55,639 bases of DNA from Nocardia aobensis NBRC 100429 (GCF_000308375.1 NZ_BAFQ01000090.1:1-55639); one strand, 5' to 3'; numbered from the stretch's first letter, positions 1 to 10,123 are shown. Notes: generated by a model from the letters alone, not told the origin. A program made the numbers and translations.

Positions 1-57
1 AATCACGCGGACCGGCATTCGAATGTCGGTGCAGGGCACGCGGACTCGGGGGTGGGC

Positions 58-1353
58 ATGGCGACACGGCGGGCGGTGCTGCGTGCCGCGGCGTTGGCGC
101 CGATGCTCACCGCATGCGCCCCCGGAGTGCTGTTCGGCCATCCCGCCTCGGTGCGAATCGCGGTGCCCTGGAGCGGATCCGAGCTCGCCGCGTTCCGCCG
201 GGTGCTCGACGATGCGGGGCTGGGTGCCACGGTCGCGGTGTTACCGCTCGGCGACGACATCGATACGGCCCTGCAGGCGCGCGGCCGTTCCGCCCCCGAT
301 CTGGTGATGTTGCCCGAGGTCGGACGGATCGGTGAGCTGGCGGGCGGGGTGTTGCGCGCACTGCCGCCCACACTGTGGCACGACGCGGCGGGACCGCGCT
401 ATCCGGATCGGTGGCGCTCGCTGCTGTGGAAAGACGGTGCGCTCTACGGCATTCCGTTCAAGGCGGCCGACAAGTCGCTGGTGTGGTACGACCGCTACGC
501 CTTCGGCGGCGACCGGCCGCGCGACGACCCGCGCGACTGGACCGTCTCGCAGTGGCCGCAGCGTATCGCGGAGGCGACCGCCCGCCGTCCACTGGCGCTG
601 GGCGGCGCCGACGGCTGGGTGCTGGCCGACCTGTTCGGCAACATTCTCTACGGCGAATCCGCCTGGGACTACGAGGATTTGGCTGCCGCCGGCGAGCCGG
701 ACCGTCCGCGAGAATGGGATCGCGACGCGGTGCGGGCGACCCTGTACCGGCTGGGCACCATGTGGGCGCCGCGTGGCACCTTCCCGGGCGGTATCGCCGC
801 CACCCTGACCCGGCAATTTCCGGAATCGGTGCGCGAGGTGTTCGAACGGCGCACCGCGGCGATGGTGGTGGCCCCCGATTTCGCGGAACCGATCGTGCGT
901 AGCTGCCTGCGCCGGGCCGGCCGGCCCGCGGACGCCGTGGGCGTCATGCCCTTTCCGGCGGTGGCGCCCGGGGGCCCGCGCCCGGCCATCGGCGGCGGCG
1001 ACGTGATCGTCGCGACCGCCGCCGGGGCCCACGATGCGGTGCCGGTGCTCGGCGCACTGACCGCGCCGGGCGCCGTCTCGGCCTGGATCGGCGACTACGG
1101 CGGCTTCCTGGCACCGAGTCCGCGCACCGTCCCGGACCACGCGCCGATGCTGGATCCGGTTGCGGGTCAGTTGCATTCGTGGTCGGCGTTCGATTTCGCC
1201 GATCTCATCGGCGCCGCCGGGCGGCGCGACGGCCTGTGGCGGGTGCTGACCGACCTGCTCGTCACCGTCGGCGACGGCCACGCCGACCGACTCGACGCGG
1301 CGGTCGATCACGCGGTGCGCGCACTCGATGAGTTCGAACGGAGAGCGCGATGA
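58..1353 (+). CDS. ABC transporter substrate-binding lipoprotein (sugar-type)
   Basis: Predicted extracellular solute-binding protein, about 431 residues, the usual size for carbohydrate-type (MalE/UgpB-like) binding proteins. The N-terminus has a twin arginine (ATRRAVLR), a short hydrophobic stretch and a lipobox LTAC, so it is probably a Tat-exported lipoprotein anchored at the membrane outer face. ATG at 58 was preferred over the in-frame GTG at 52 because it gives a normal signal peptide and has a GGGGGTGGGC stretch in front. Its stop overlaps the next start by ATGA, so it is translationally coupled to the permease. The ATPase is not in view; it may lie upstream or be a shared MsiK-type protein. 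The ligand cannot be deduced. The family call rests on overall pattern and context. Confidence 0.75.
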   Translation: MATRRAVLRAAALAPMLTACAPGVLFGHPASVRIAVPWSGSELAAFRRVLDDAGLGATVAVLPLGDDIDTALQARGRSAPDLVMLPEVGRIGELAGGVLRALPPTLWHDAAGPRYPDRWRSLLWKDGALYGIPFKAADKSLVWYDRYAFGGDRPRDDPRDWTVSQWPQRIAEATARRPLALGGADGWVLADLFGNILYGESAWDYEDLAAAGEPDRPREWDRDAVRATLYRLGTMWAPRGTFPGGIAATLTRQFPESVREVFERRTAAMVVAPDFAEPIVRSCLRRAGRPADAVGVMPFPAVAPGGPRPAIGGGDVIVATAAGAHDAVPVLGALTAPGAVSAWIGDYGGFLAPSPRTVPDHAPMLDPVAGQLHSWSAFDFADLIGAAGRRDGLWRVLTDLLVTVGDGHADRLDAAVDHAVRALDEFERRAR

Positions 1354-3284
1354 CGGCCGGCCACATCCACGCGCACGGACTGGATCTGGAGCCGGCGCTC
1401 ACACGCATCGCCGGTCCGGTGATCCCGGGACGCCACCCTCGGCGGTGGTCGATGTGGCCCGCGCAGCTGCCGGCGCTGGTGCTGATCCTGCTGCTGCTGG
1501 TCGGGCCGGCCGCCACCACGGTGTGGACCGCGATCCGCGCACAGTGGGCGATGGTCGGCTGGTGTGCGCTGCTGATGGTACTGGTCGCGGCGGGCACGCT
1601 GCTGTGGCGCCGCGACGACGCGGTGCGCGCGCTCGCGGCGGCGGCGGTGCGGGGTCGCTGGACATTGCTGCGCCATCGATTGTGGCCGACCGTGTTTCGC
1701 CGCGAGGCGCCGGACGGCGCGCGCCTCGTCGCACGGATTCGGTGGCGTTCGCTGTGGTGGCCCGTCGTGGTGGTCGCGCTCGTGGTGACGATTCGGGGAA
1801 TCGGCGTCGAACTGGGGCCCGGTGGGCGCGGCGCCTATGTGCGGACGCTCGTGTGGGTGCTGTGCGCGCTGGCCGTGCTGGTCCTGGCGTTGGAACTGGC
1901 CTGGCGTGGCCGCCGGGGCTGGTGGCCGTGGCCACCGCTGATCCTGCCGTTCGGCGTTTCCGCGTTCGTCGCCGGACTGGCCCTGCGCCTGCTGGCCGAG
2001 AATCCCGACTACCGGATGCCGGTGCCGGGCGTGGCCGGCCAGCGCGTGTGGCTGATGACCCTGTTGATCGCGGCCTTCGTCTGGTGCTGGCTGGGTGCGC
2101 TGTTCGCGCTGTTCCGCGCCGCGATCGCCGCCATCGAGGCCGATCCGGTGCGGCGCGGCTACCTCGAGGACGCGCGTGGCGCGGGCCGGACCCGGGCCCG
2201 GCTGTTCGAATTGGTACGCCCGGTCTTCCTGATCCTCGGCCTCGTCGTCGCCGTCGCCGCGGCGCGGATCTTCGACATCATTCTGATCGCGGTGCCGGGA
2301 TCGCTGCAGTATTCGCTGGACTCGGCGACCGTGCACTGGTGGCGGCTGGTCTCGGATCCCGATGCCGATCCCGGTGTGGCCGCGGCCTATTCGCTGCCGC
2401 TGGCGGTGCTGATCGGCTCGGCGGCGTGGATTCTGCAGACCGACGTGCGCCGCCACCGCGTCGGCTGGATGCGCCGTCCGAGCGCCGATCCGGTGCGCAC
2501 GCGACGCACCGCGCGCGGCGTCCTTCGCCTCGTGGCGGTCTCGTCGCTGTCGCTGGGGCCGTTGCTGGCGTTGGTGGTGTTCAGCTGGGTGGGCGCCGAC
2601 GGGCCCGCCCTCGCCGGCGCCGGATCGGTGTGGCAGCACCGAGAGTTGTTGCATGCCATGGCCAATACGGGCTGGGTGGCGGTGTGGGCCACCGTTCTCG
2701 TCATCGGTGCGGCGTTCCCGGTCGCCCATCAGCTCGCCGCGCTGCCCGCCGATGCGCTGCGTTCGCGGATCGCGGTGGTGGTGCTGGTGGTGTTCACCGT
2801 GCTGCCCGCGCAGCTCTACGTCGGGCCGATCCGGCGCGTCATCGAGCGGATGGGATTGACCGGGACGTCGTTCTCCTCGCTGATCGTGGTGCACGCCGCG
2901 ATCGGATTGCCCATCGCGATCCTGATTCTGCGCGGAGCGCTGCTCGCGCCCTCGGACGGTCCGGCCGCCGACGCCCTGCACGGTCTGGCCAAACCGTGGG
3001 CCGTGCTGGGCCGCGTGGTGTCGACCGCGTGGCCCGCCGTCGGCGCGGTCGCGGTGCTCGAACTGATTCATGTGTGGAACGACTTCTTCATCGGATTGAT
3101 GGTCAGCGGCGCCGATGTCAGTCCGTGGTCGCTGCTGCTGTGGGGCGACGCGCGGCAATTCCAGGAGAACGCCGCCCATCTCGCGGCCGGGGCGCTGCTG
3201 TCGACGGTCCCACCGGTACTGCTGTTGCTGATGACCTGGCGCCGCTTCCTGGTTCCGGGATTGACGGGCGGGATCGTGCGATGA
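1350..3284 (+). CDS. ABC transporter permease, two permease modules in one polypeptide
   Basis: Inner-membrane channel subunit of 644 residues, about twice a normal MalF- or MalG-type permease. The N-terminal half has about seven hydrophobic segments and an EAA-type coupling loop near residues 268-290 (YLEDARGAGRTRARLFELV). The C-terminal half has another set and a second loop near 535-555 (ADALHGLAKPWAVLGRV), followed by the IHVWNDFFIGLMVSG region typical of MalG-like subunits. I infer a MalF-MalG fusion that forms both channel halves from one gene. It overlaps the binding-protein gene upstream and the TPR-like gene downstream by 4 bases each. Sugar import is the likely role. A fused permease is uncommon in this family. 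Confidence 0.75.
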   Translation: MTAGHIHAHGLDLEPALTRIAGPVIPGRHPRRWSMWPAQLPALVLILLLLVGPAATTVWTAIRAQWAMVGWCALLMVLVAAGTLLWRRDDAVRALAAAAVRGRWTLLRHRLWPTVFRREAPDGARLVARIRWRSLWWPVVVVALVVTIRGIGVELGPGGRGAYVRTLVWVLCALAVLVLALELAWRGRRGWWPWPPLILPFGVSAFVAGLALRLLAENPDYRMPVPGVAGQRVWLMTLLIAAFVWCWLGALFALFRAAIAAIEADPVRRGYLEDARGAGRTRARLFELVRPVFLILGLVVAVAAARIFDIILIAVPGSLQYSLDSATVHWWRLVSDPDADPGVAAAYSLPLAVLIGSAAWILQTDVRRHRVGWMRRPSADPVRTRRTARGVLRLVAVSSLSLGPLLALVVFSWVGADGPALAGAGSVWQHRELLHAMANTGWVAVWATVLVIGAAFPVAHQLAALPADALRSRIAVVVLVVFTVLPAQLYVGPIRRVIERMGLTGTSFSSLIVVHAAIGLPIAILILRGALLAPSDGPAADALHGLAKPWAVLGRVVSTAWPAVGAVAVLELIHVWNDFFIGLMVSGADVSPWSLLLWGDARQFQENAAHLAAGALLSTVPPVLLLLMTWRRFLVPGLTGGIVR

Positions 3285-4996
3285 GCGGCCACTCGCACCG
3301 GCCCGAGCACGACATCGCGTCGCAGCTCATCGCCACCCCGAAATCCTCTGTCTGGCAAGGGTTTCTGGGTGCCGCGTGGGTGATGTCGTCGTCGCTGCTG
3401 CTCGAGGTGGTGGCGAAACTGCTGGAGGGTTCGGTCGGGCAGAGCCGGGTGCTGAACTCGCTGGCGGGGGTGCTGCGCTGGGTGGCGGTCGCGGTGGTGG
3501 CGGCCGCCGCGCTGTATGTGCTGTGGCGCAAGACGATGGATATGCGCGAGGGCGCGCGTGTCCGGCGGGAACTGGATCTCACCGCGGACCTGGTGCAGCC
3601 GCCACCCGTGGTCGAGCGGACCGTCGCGGCGCTGCCCGCGCTCGCGCCGGCCCGGACGCAGCCGCTGGACGCGACCGATGCGGTCGTCGCCGTCGTCCTG
3701 CGGGCACTGCCGTTCACCGACTACGAGGCCGCCGCGCTCTACGACACGGTGACCGCGATGCTCGACTCCGCGACGGTCCTGCCGGGAGAGCGGGCGGTGG
3801 TTCAGCGTACGACCGGCGAGGTTCTGATCCGGCTCGCCGCCCACGGCGTGATCGTCCACGACGGACACGATCGATTCGCCGTCGCGAAGACCACGACATC
3901 GCCGGATCGCGCCGTCGTCCGCCGCACACCGCAGTGGCGGGCCGCGTGGCCCGCGCTGATCCGGCACTACTCCGACCGGGCGACGCGCTGGGCGGTGGCC
4001 CTGGATTCGGATCGGCTCGGCGCCGGCGCGCATCGGTGGTTCACGGGCACCGCGGACCGGCTGGCCGAGCTGGTGCGCGCATGCGCCGACTGCGATCACG
4101 GCGTCGAACTCGACATTGCGGCCCTGGCTCGGATCGCCGACGCGCTCGACCTCTGGTACGCGCGGATCGGGGCCCCTTCCGATGGCCCCGCGGCGCGGGC
4201 GATGCTGGCGTTGAGCGGCCCGGCGCATCCGCAGATCCGTGAACTGGCATCGATCCGCTGCGATCTCGCGCTCGATACCGCGACACGCCGGGGATGGCCG
4301 CGTCCGCTCCGGAAGCGGCGCCGCAACCGTCCACGCCGGAGTACGGGCCTGGACGCCCGGCGCGCGCATGCCGAGGCGATGCGCGATTTCGACCGCTTGC
4401 CGGGTGGCGAGTACCCACTGCCCGACATCGTGGCCGGTTTCGAGCGTGCGTGGTGGCTGCTGCCACGGCGCGATATCGCCGCCGAGGTCTGTGCGCTGAA
4501 CGACCTGGCCATCGCACATATGCACGAAGGCCGCCTGGATGCCGCCCGCGACCGTCTCGAGCTGGCCGAAACCCTGACCCGCGGCGGACGCAACCCGTCC
4601 GGCCGGGCGCACACGTTCGAAACGCTGGGGCTGCTGTGGTGGATGCGCGGGGAGCCCCGGCGCGCGATGCGCTGGTGGCTGCTGGCGCTGACCGTCTACC
4701 GCGATCTCGGGCACGAACTGGGAATCTGCCGGTGCCTGCAGCATCTGGGCAGTGCGGTGGCGGTCGTGCCCGAATACGGCGGTCTGCTGCTCGCGGGGCC
4801 GCTGAGCACGGGCGAGATCCTGCGTCAGGCCTCGGGCTGGCTGGCCTATGCCGAGCGGCGCCGTCCCGGCGGGGTGGGCCGGACTCCCGCCCTGGCATCT
4901 CGTTACGGTCGGCGTGTCGCGCATGCACTGGAGAATGCCCAGCTCACGTCGCTGGAGACGGTGGACCGGTGGCCCGTCACCGTGTCCGAGCGTTAG
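3281..4996 (+). CDS. Membrane-anchored protein with TPR-like C-terminus, ABC operon partner
   Basis: Protein of 571 residues that I do not recognise as a named family. Two hydrophobic segments near residues 24-50 and 62-82 suggest a membrane anchor. The middle is mixed alpha-helical with no visible catalytic motif. Residues about 400-495 form repeated helix pairs (ALNDLAIAHMHEGRLDAA, then LGLLWWMRGEPRRAMRWW) with tetratricopeptide spacing, so a protein-binding role is likely. The start at 3281 overlaps the permease stop (ATGA); the frame is open far upstream, but that part lies inside the permease gene. Co-transcription with the transporter suggests it senses or scaffolds the uptake system. 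This is inference only. Confidence 0.6.
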   Translation: MSGHSHRPEHDIASQLIATPKSSVWQGFLGAAWVMSSSLLLEVVAKLLEGSVGQSRVLNSLAGVLRWVAVAVVAAAALYVLWRKTMDMREGARVRRELDLTADLVQPPPVVERTVAALPALAPARTQPLDATDAVVAVVLRALPFTDYEAAALYDTVTAMLDSATVLPGERAVVQRTTGEVLIRLAAHGVIVHDGHDRFAVAKTTTSPDRAVVRRTPQWRAAWPALIRHYSDRATRWAVALDSDRLGAGAHRWFTGTADRLAELVRACADCDHGVELDIAALARIADALDLWYARIGAPSDGPAARAMLALSGPAHPQIRELASIRCDLALDTATRRGWPRPLRKRRRNRPRRSTGLDARRAHAEAMRDFDRLPGGEYPLPDIVAGFERAWWLLPRRDIAAEVCALNDLAIAHMHEGRLDAARDRLELAETLTRGGRNPSGRAHTFETLGLLWWMRGEPRRAMRWWLLALTVYRDLGHELGICRCLQHLGSAVAVVPEYGGLLLAGPLSTGEILRQASGWLAYAERRRPGGVGRTPALASRYGRRVAHALENAQLTSLETVDRWPVTVSER

Positions 4997-5079
4997 CCCT
5001 CTGACCGGCACCTTTGGGTGTCTGTAGGTGATTCGGGTGGGTGAAATGACCGATTTCGGGCGTTGTCATGCGACGGGGA

Positions 5080-5729
<650 letters not shown>

Positions 5730-5772
5730 GGTTCGCCTCCGCCCGCGGTTCGTCCGCATACACAGCGTGCAG

Positions 5773-5808
5773 ACAGGCCCCTCCCGGATCTACCCGGAAG
5801 GGGCCTGT
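5773..5808. terminator. Hairpin terminator between convergent rpf and monooxygenase genes
   Basis: Near-perfect 15-base stem: ACAGGCCCCTCCCGG pairs with CCGGAAGGGGCCTGT (one mismatch) around a short loop. It sits in the 96-base gap between converging genes and can end transcription from both sides. Confidence 0.75.
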
Positions 5809-5825
5809 CGCGTTGTATCCGCCGG

Positions 5826-7169
5826 TCAGGCGCTGATCGCGGCTCCGGCCGCGAACCGGCTCTCCACCGGCGCGAGTCCGTAGTGCCCGCGCAGGGTGTC
5901 GGCGGTGTATTCGGTGCGGAACAGGCCCCGTTCCTGCAGGATCGGCACCACCCGGTCGACGAAATCGGTGAGTCCGCCGGGCAGATACGGCGGCATGATG
6001 TTGAATCCGTCCGCCGCGCCCGCCTCGAACCACGTCTGCAGTTCGTCGGCGATCTGTTCCGGCGTGCCGGCGAAGCTGCGATGTCCGCGCCCGCCGCCGA
6101 GTTTGCCGATCAGCTGGCGCACGGTCAGCTGCTCCTGCGTGGCCAGCTCCTTGACCAGCGTGAACCGGGACTTGTTGCCCTCGATCTCGCTTTCCACCGG
6201 CAGCGGCGGCAGCGGCGCGTCCAGCGGATGGTCGGTCAGATCGATGCCCAGCTGCGTGGACAGCTGGCGCAACGCGTAGTCGGGGGAGATGAGATCGGTG
6301 AACTCCTGCTCCAGTGCCAGGGCTTCGGCGGGTGTATCGGCGATGTAGGGCACCAGACCGGGAAGCACCTTCAGCTCGTCGGCACCGCGGCCGTACTTCG
6401 GCAGCCGTGATTTCAGATCGCGATAGAAGCGCTGCCCCTCCTCCAGGGTGCGCTGCGCGGTGAACACCGCCTCGGCGTAGCGGGCGGCGAATTCCTTTCC
6501 GCTCTCGGAGGATCCGGCCTGCACCAGCAGTGGCCGGCCCTGCGGTCCGCGCGGGGAGTTCAGCGGGCCGCGCACCCGGAACCGGTCGCTGTCGTAGTCG
6601 ATGGTGTGCACCTTGTCCGGGTCGGCGAAGACACCGGCCTCGGGGTCGAGCACGATGGCCGAGGACTCCCAGCTGTCCCACAACTGCAAAGCGACATCGA
6701 CGAATTCGGTGGCGCGCTCATATCGCCGAGCATGTTCGGGAATGGCGTCGTAGCCGAAATTGTAGGCCTCGTCGACGCTGCCGGACGTGACGATGTTCCA
6801 TCCGGCACGACCGCCGCTGATGTGGTCGAGCGAGGCGAATTTGCGGGCCAGATTGAACGGTTCGTTATAGGTCGTCGAGGCCGTCGCGATGAGACCGATA
6901 TGTTCGGTCGCCGCGGCGATGGCCGACAGCAATGTCACCGGTTCGAACACCGCGAGCGTATTGCGCTGAATGCGCGGGCCCACCGCCAGACCGTCGGCGA
7001 AGAAGACCGAATCCAGTTTGCCGCGCTCGGCGATGCGGCCCAATTCCTGGAAATGCTTCACGTCGAGCACGCGCCGTTCCTCGGTGCGCGGATGGCGCCA
7101 GGCCGCCTCGTGATGACCGACGCCCATCAGAAAGGCGTTGAGATGAAAGGTTTTCGGTGATGGCGACAT
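5826..7169 (-). CDS. NtaA/SnaA/SoxA-family FMN-dependent monooxygenase
   Basis: Flavin-dependent, luciferase-like monooxygenase of 447 residues that uses FMNH2 from a partner reductase to oxidise a small substrate. The N-terminus FHLNAFLMGVGHHEAAWRHP is the family signature also seen in nitrilotriacetate, pristinamycin and dibenzothiophene-sulfone monooxygenases. Further landmarks are TTYNEPFNLARKFASLDHIS, GRAGWNIVTS, QAGSSESGKEFAARYAEAVF and the C-terminal GFNIMPPYLPGGLTDF. It lies 30 bases after a sulfonate/nitrate-type ABC permease gene, which suggests it releases sulfur (or nitrogen) from an imported organic compound. No reductase gene is nearby. The substrate is unknown. Confidence 0.88.
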   Translation of the reverse strand: MSPSPKTFHLNAFLMGVGHHEAAWRHPRTEERRVLDVKHFQELGRIAERGKLDSVFFADGLAVGPRIQRNTLAVFEPVTLLSAIAAATEHIGLIATASTTYNEPFNLARKFASLDHISGGRAGWNIVTSGSVDEAYNFGYDAIPEHARRYERATEFVDVALQLWDSWESSAIVLDPEAGVFADPDKVHTIDYDSDRFRVRGPLNSPRGPQGRPLLVQAGSSESGKEFAARYAEAVFTAQRTLEEGQRFYRDLKSRLPKYGRGADELKVLPGLVPYIADTPAEALALEQEFTDLISPDYALRQLSTQLGIDLTDHPLDAPLPPLPVESEIEGNKSRFTLVKELATQEQLTVRQLIGKLGGGRGHRSFAGTPEQIADELQTWFEAGAADGFNIMPPYLPGGLTDFVDRVVPILQERGLFRTEYTADTLRGHYGLAPVESRFAAGAAISA

Positions 7170-7199
7170 CGAGCGTCGTCGTCCCTTCGGTGTAGTGCT

Positions 7200-8096
7200 T
7201 CAGCGATCGGTTTGCGGGCGCCAGCGGGTGAGGCGGCGTTCGATCGCGACGAGTACGGCGTTGTAGACCAGGCCGACGATCGCGATGGCGACGATCCCGA
7301 CATACATGTCGGGGATCTGGAAATTCTGCTGTGCGGCGGTGATGAGATAGCCGAGTCCCGCTCGCGCACCGGACATCTCGGTGGCGATCAGGACCAGGAT
7401 CGAGGCCGAGGCCGCCATCCGGATGCCGGTGAAGATGGTCGGGACCGCGGCGGGCAGGATGACCTTCTGGAACAGCCGCAGCGGCGAGAAGCCTAGTGAC
7501 ACAGCCGATTTGATCAACAGCGGGTCGACCGATCGAACACCGCTGATGGTGTTCAGCAGGATCGGGAAGAAGCCCGCGTAGACCACGATCGCGACCTTGG
7601 AGGTCTCGCCGATGCCGAGGATCAGGATGAACACCGGCAGCAGCGCCAGCGCCGCGGTGTTGCGGAACAGCTCGAGCAGGGGGTTCACGAAGTCGGCCAC
7701 CGGCTTGTACCACGCGATGGCGACGCCGGCCGGAACGGCGCACGCCACCGCGATCGCGAAGCCGACCAGGGATCGGCCCAGACTGGCGGAGGTGTTGTCC
7801 CAGAGCTGGCCGTTGCGGATCAGCTCATCTCCGCGCTGCACGACGGTGGAGAACGGCGGCAGAAAGATCTGATCGACCAGGCCGAAGCGGGGCGCGAGCT
7901 CCCAGAAGGCCAGGAACAGGCCGATGACCAGGACGGGCTTGAACAGCCGCCAGCCCCAGCGACCGGCCAGGGCGGCCAGCTGCCGCCCTGTGCCGGCGGT
8001 GGAGCGAGCGGGAGCCTCGGCCGCACTCACAGTCGAGACGGAGGATTTCTTCGACACCAGCACGGGTTCGGCGGTGGCGGGCAATGTGGTGGACAT
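7200..8096 (-). CDS. ABC transporter permease, SsuC/TauC-like
   Basis: Membrane subunit of 298 residues of a sulfonate/taurine/nitrate-type importer. It has an N-terminal cytoplasmic tail of about 40 residues, around six hydrophobic segments, and an EAA-type coupling loop near residues 205-225 (DPLLIKSAVSLGFSPLRLFQ) leading to VILPAAVPTIFTGIRM, typical of SsuC. A strong Shine-Dalgarno (GGAGGTAACACC before ATG) supports the start. The ATPase gene ends 4 bases upstream, so the two are one transcript. It supplies the channel for the lipoprotein-captured substrate. Confidence 0.88.
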   Translation of the reverse strand: MSTTLPATAEPVLVSKKSSVSTVSAAEAPARSTAGTGRQLAALAGRWGWRLFKPVLVIGLFLAFWELAPRFGLVDQIFLPPFSTVVQRGDELIRNGQLWDNTSASLGRSLVGFAIAVACAVPAGVAIAWYKPVADFVNPLLELFRNTAALALLPVFILILGIGETSKVAIVVYAGFFPILLNTISGVRSVDPLLIKSAVSLGFSPLRLFQKVILPAAVPTIFTGIRMAASASILVLIATEMSGARAGLGYLITAAQQNFQIPDMYVGIVAIAIVGLVYNAVLVAIERRLTRWRPQTDR

Positions 8097-8100
8097 GGTG

Positions 8101-8934
8101 TTACCTCCTGTCGGTGGCCGCGAGGTCGGCCTGCTCGAGACCCTGTGCGCGGGCCACCTCGTCGTGCAGCAGCGACCAGATCCGATGCCGGACTTCGCTG
8201 AAGTGTTCGCTGGAGCGGATGTCGGCGTCCGGGTCGGTGTCGCGGTCGAGATCGATTTCGACCACCGCCTTGACCCGTCCCGGCCGCGAGGTGAGCACGG
8301 CCACCCGCTGTCCCAGATAGACGGCTTCGTTGATGTCGTGGGTGATGAACAGGATGGTCTTGCCGGTGGTGCGCCAGATGCGCAGCAGCTCGTCCTGCAG
8401 CGATTCGCGGGTCTGGGCGTCGAGCGCGGCGAACGGCTCGTCCATCAGCAGCACCTCGGGATCGAAGGCGAGGCTGCGCGCGATGGCCACACGCTGTTTC
8501 ATGCCGCCGGACAACTCGTGCGGGTAACGGTCGCCGAAGCCGGTCAGGCCGACCAGCTCCAGGTACTCGTCGGCGATCCGGCGGCGCTCGCGCCGGCGGA
8601 TGCGCTTGGCCTCCAAGCCGAATTCGATATTGCCGCGCGCGGTGCGCCACGGCAGCAGCGCGTACTGCTGGAAAACGATCCCCCGGTCGAGTCCGGGGCC
8701 GGTGACCGGCCGGCCGTCGAGCAGGATCTGGCCGTGGGTCGGCCGGGTCAGCCCGCCCAGCAGGTCCAGCAGGGTCGACTTACCCGAACCGCTGGGCCCG
8801 ACCAGCACGAGGAATTCACCGTCGCGCACGTCCACGGTGATGTTCTCCAGGGCGGTGAACGGAGTTCCGGCGCCGCGCGCGGGAAACTCCTTGCGTACCC
8901 CGTCGAGCGCGAGTTTGATTGCCGTGACGTTCAT
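8101..8934 (-). CDS. ABC transporter ATP-binding protein, SsuB/TauB-like
   Basis: Cytoplasmic ATPase of 277 residues that powers the importer. All nucleotide-binding motifs are intact: Walker A GPSGSGKST (about residues 47-55), Q-loop FQQYALLPW, signature LSGGMKQRVAIARSL, Walker B VLLMDEPFAALD and the switch histidine in FITHDINEA. The SDPxR-like C-terminal features fit the nitrate/sulfonate/bicarbonate subfamily. The start overlaps the binding-protein stop (ATGA), showing translational coupling. Confidence 0.92.
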   Translation of the reverse strand: MNVTAIKLALDGVRKEFPARGAGTPFTALENITVDVRDGEFLVLVGPSGSGKSTLLDLLGGLTRPTHGQILLDGRPVTGPGLDRGIVFQQYALLPWRTARGNIEFGLEAKRIRRRERRRIADEYLELVGLTGFGDRYPHELSGGMKQRVAIARSLAFDPEVLLMDEPFAALDAQTRESLQDELLRIWRTTGKTILFITHDINEAVYLGQRVAVLTSRPGRVKAVVEIDLDRDTDPDADIRSSEHFSEVRHRIWSLLHDEVARAQGLEQADLAATDRR

Positions 8935-10007
8935 TTGGCGGCCACCACCTCTCCGGTCGGCCCGCTCTCGGCGGGATACTTGCCGTTGGCGTAGGGGTTG
9001 AACTTGTTGGTGTAGAGATCCTTGGCCGCGAACTTCCCGGCCGGCAGCTCACCGTTGCGGACCAGCCAGTCGATCCAGATCTGCAGCTCTCGCTCCTGGA
9101 TCACCGCGCCGGGCACCGGAATGCCGGACGACTTGTAGGAGTCGAGCAGTTTGGTGTTCTCGTTGCGGCCGCGCTTGTGGATGATGTCGGCCAGTCGCGC
9201 CACCGCCTGATCGTGCGGAGTGATCTGCAGCCAGCGGGTCGCGCGGGCCGTGCCCTGGACGAAGTCGGCCACCGCGTCCTGATGATCGGCGATGTAGTCG
9301 TTGCGGAAAACGTAGGTGCCGTAGTCGAATTCGCCGAACAGGCCCTTGTCGGTGTAGAGCGGGTGGATGGCGCCGTGCGCGAGCGCGATGTCCTGCAGCG
9401 GGCCTCCCAGCGCCGCCACGTCGATCTGCCCCTTGCGCAGCGCGTCCTCGGTATTGACCGGGGGAAGGACCACGAGCTGCACCTGTTTGATCTCGTCGTC
9501 GGTCAGACCCTGATCGTGCAACCACTGCCGGGTGATGAATTCGTGATGGGCGCCGAGAGTGTTTACGCCGACCTTCTTCCCGATCAGGTCCTTGGCGGTC
9601 TTGATGCCCGAATCGTCGCGGACGTAGTAGCCGGTGAAACTCTGCCCGTCGGCGCCGTAGGAGCTGAGCACCGAGGTGACCGGTGCGCCGCCGGCGATGA
9701 GCTTGACGACCGCGCCGTTGAACGCGCTGCCGAATTCGATCTGCTTGGTGGTGGCGGCCTGAATATTGGCCGGGCCGCTGGTGGTGTCGCCCTCCCACTT
9801 CAGCTCGATCTTGGAGAAGTAGCCGAGGTCGGCGGCCAGTTCGTAGGGCGTGACGGAGCCGGCCTGGCCCTGGTAGCGAAGGATGGTCTTACCGTCGGCG
9901 GTGGTACCGGCGCCGGAACTCGAGCAGCCCGCGGCGAGCGCGGCGAGTACGGGCAGGGCGAGGACGGCGGCGAGGGCGCGCACCACCCGGGGTCGTCTGA
10001 ACGACAT
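8931..10007 (-). CDS. ABC substrate-binding lipoprotein, sulfonate/nitrate/taurine-type
   Basis: Periplasmic-type binding protein of 358 residues anchored by a lipobox (LAALAAGCSSS; Cys about residue 28). The mature part has the NMT1/SsuA-like fold signature: ELAADLGYFSK, QAATTKQIEFGSAFNGAVVKL, then VGVNTLGAHHEF. The ATG at 10007 gives a normal signal peptide (MSFRRPRVVRALAAVLALP); an upstream in-frame start would add an unusual tail. It is the first full gene of the importer operon and lies 116 bases behind a small Cys-containing leader peptide, consistent with control by sulfur status. The ligand is not determinable. Confidence 0.88.
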   Translation of the reverse strand: MSFRRPRVVRALAAVLALPVLAALAAGCSSSGAGTTADGKTILRYQGQAGSVTPYELAADLGYFSKIELKWEGDTTSGPANIQAATTKQIEFGSAFNGAVVKLIAGGAPVTSVLSSYGADGQSFTGYYVRDDSGIKTAKDLIGKKVGVNTLGAHHEFITRQWLHDQGLTDDEIKQVQLVVLPPVNTEDALRKGQIDVAALGGPLQDIALAHGAIHPLYTDKGLFGEFDYGTYVFRNDYIADHQDAVADFVQGTARATRWLQITPHDQAVARLADIIHKRGRNENTKLLDSYKSSGIPVPGAVIQERELQIWIDWLVRNGELPAGKFAAKDLYTNKFNPYANGKYPAESGPTGEVVAAK

Positions 10008-10081
10008 GATCGGTTCTTTCACTGGATGCGTCTGCGGCCACGCGCACATCGGGGGCGGCGACCGGTAGATCGGCGAAACGA

Positions 10082-10112
10082 ATTGCCTGGCGGGACTTTC
10101 GGCGACGGCAAT
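10082..10112 (-). promoter_or_regulatory. Possible attenuator hairpin after the leader peptide
   Basis: ATTGCC (10082-10087) and GGCAAT (10107-10112) form a short stem 12 bases beyond the leader peptide stop, within the transcribed gap before the binding-protein gene. The position fits an attenuation or ribosome-stalling switch. The stem is short and lacks a U tract, so this is tentative. Confidence 0.25.
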
Positions 10113-10123
10113 GGCGCCCGGGC

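Noticed and set aside
1..57. Possible 3' end of an upstream ABC ATPase gene
   Set aside because: Too short to identify; no stop codon in a suitable frame could be tied to a known C-terminus.
1308..3179. Long antisense open frame (over 600 codons) opposite the permease gene
   Set aside because: GC-rich third positions of the real gene leave the opposite strand open; the product is Arg/Gln/His-rich with no family features. Similar shadows occur opposite mutB, choD and most other genes.
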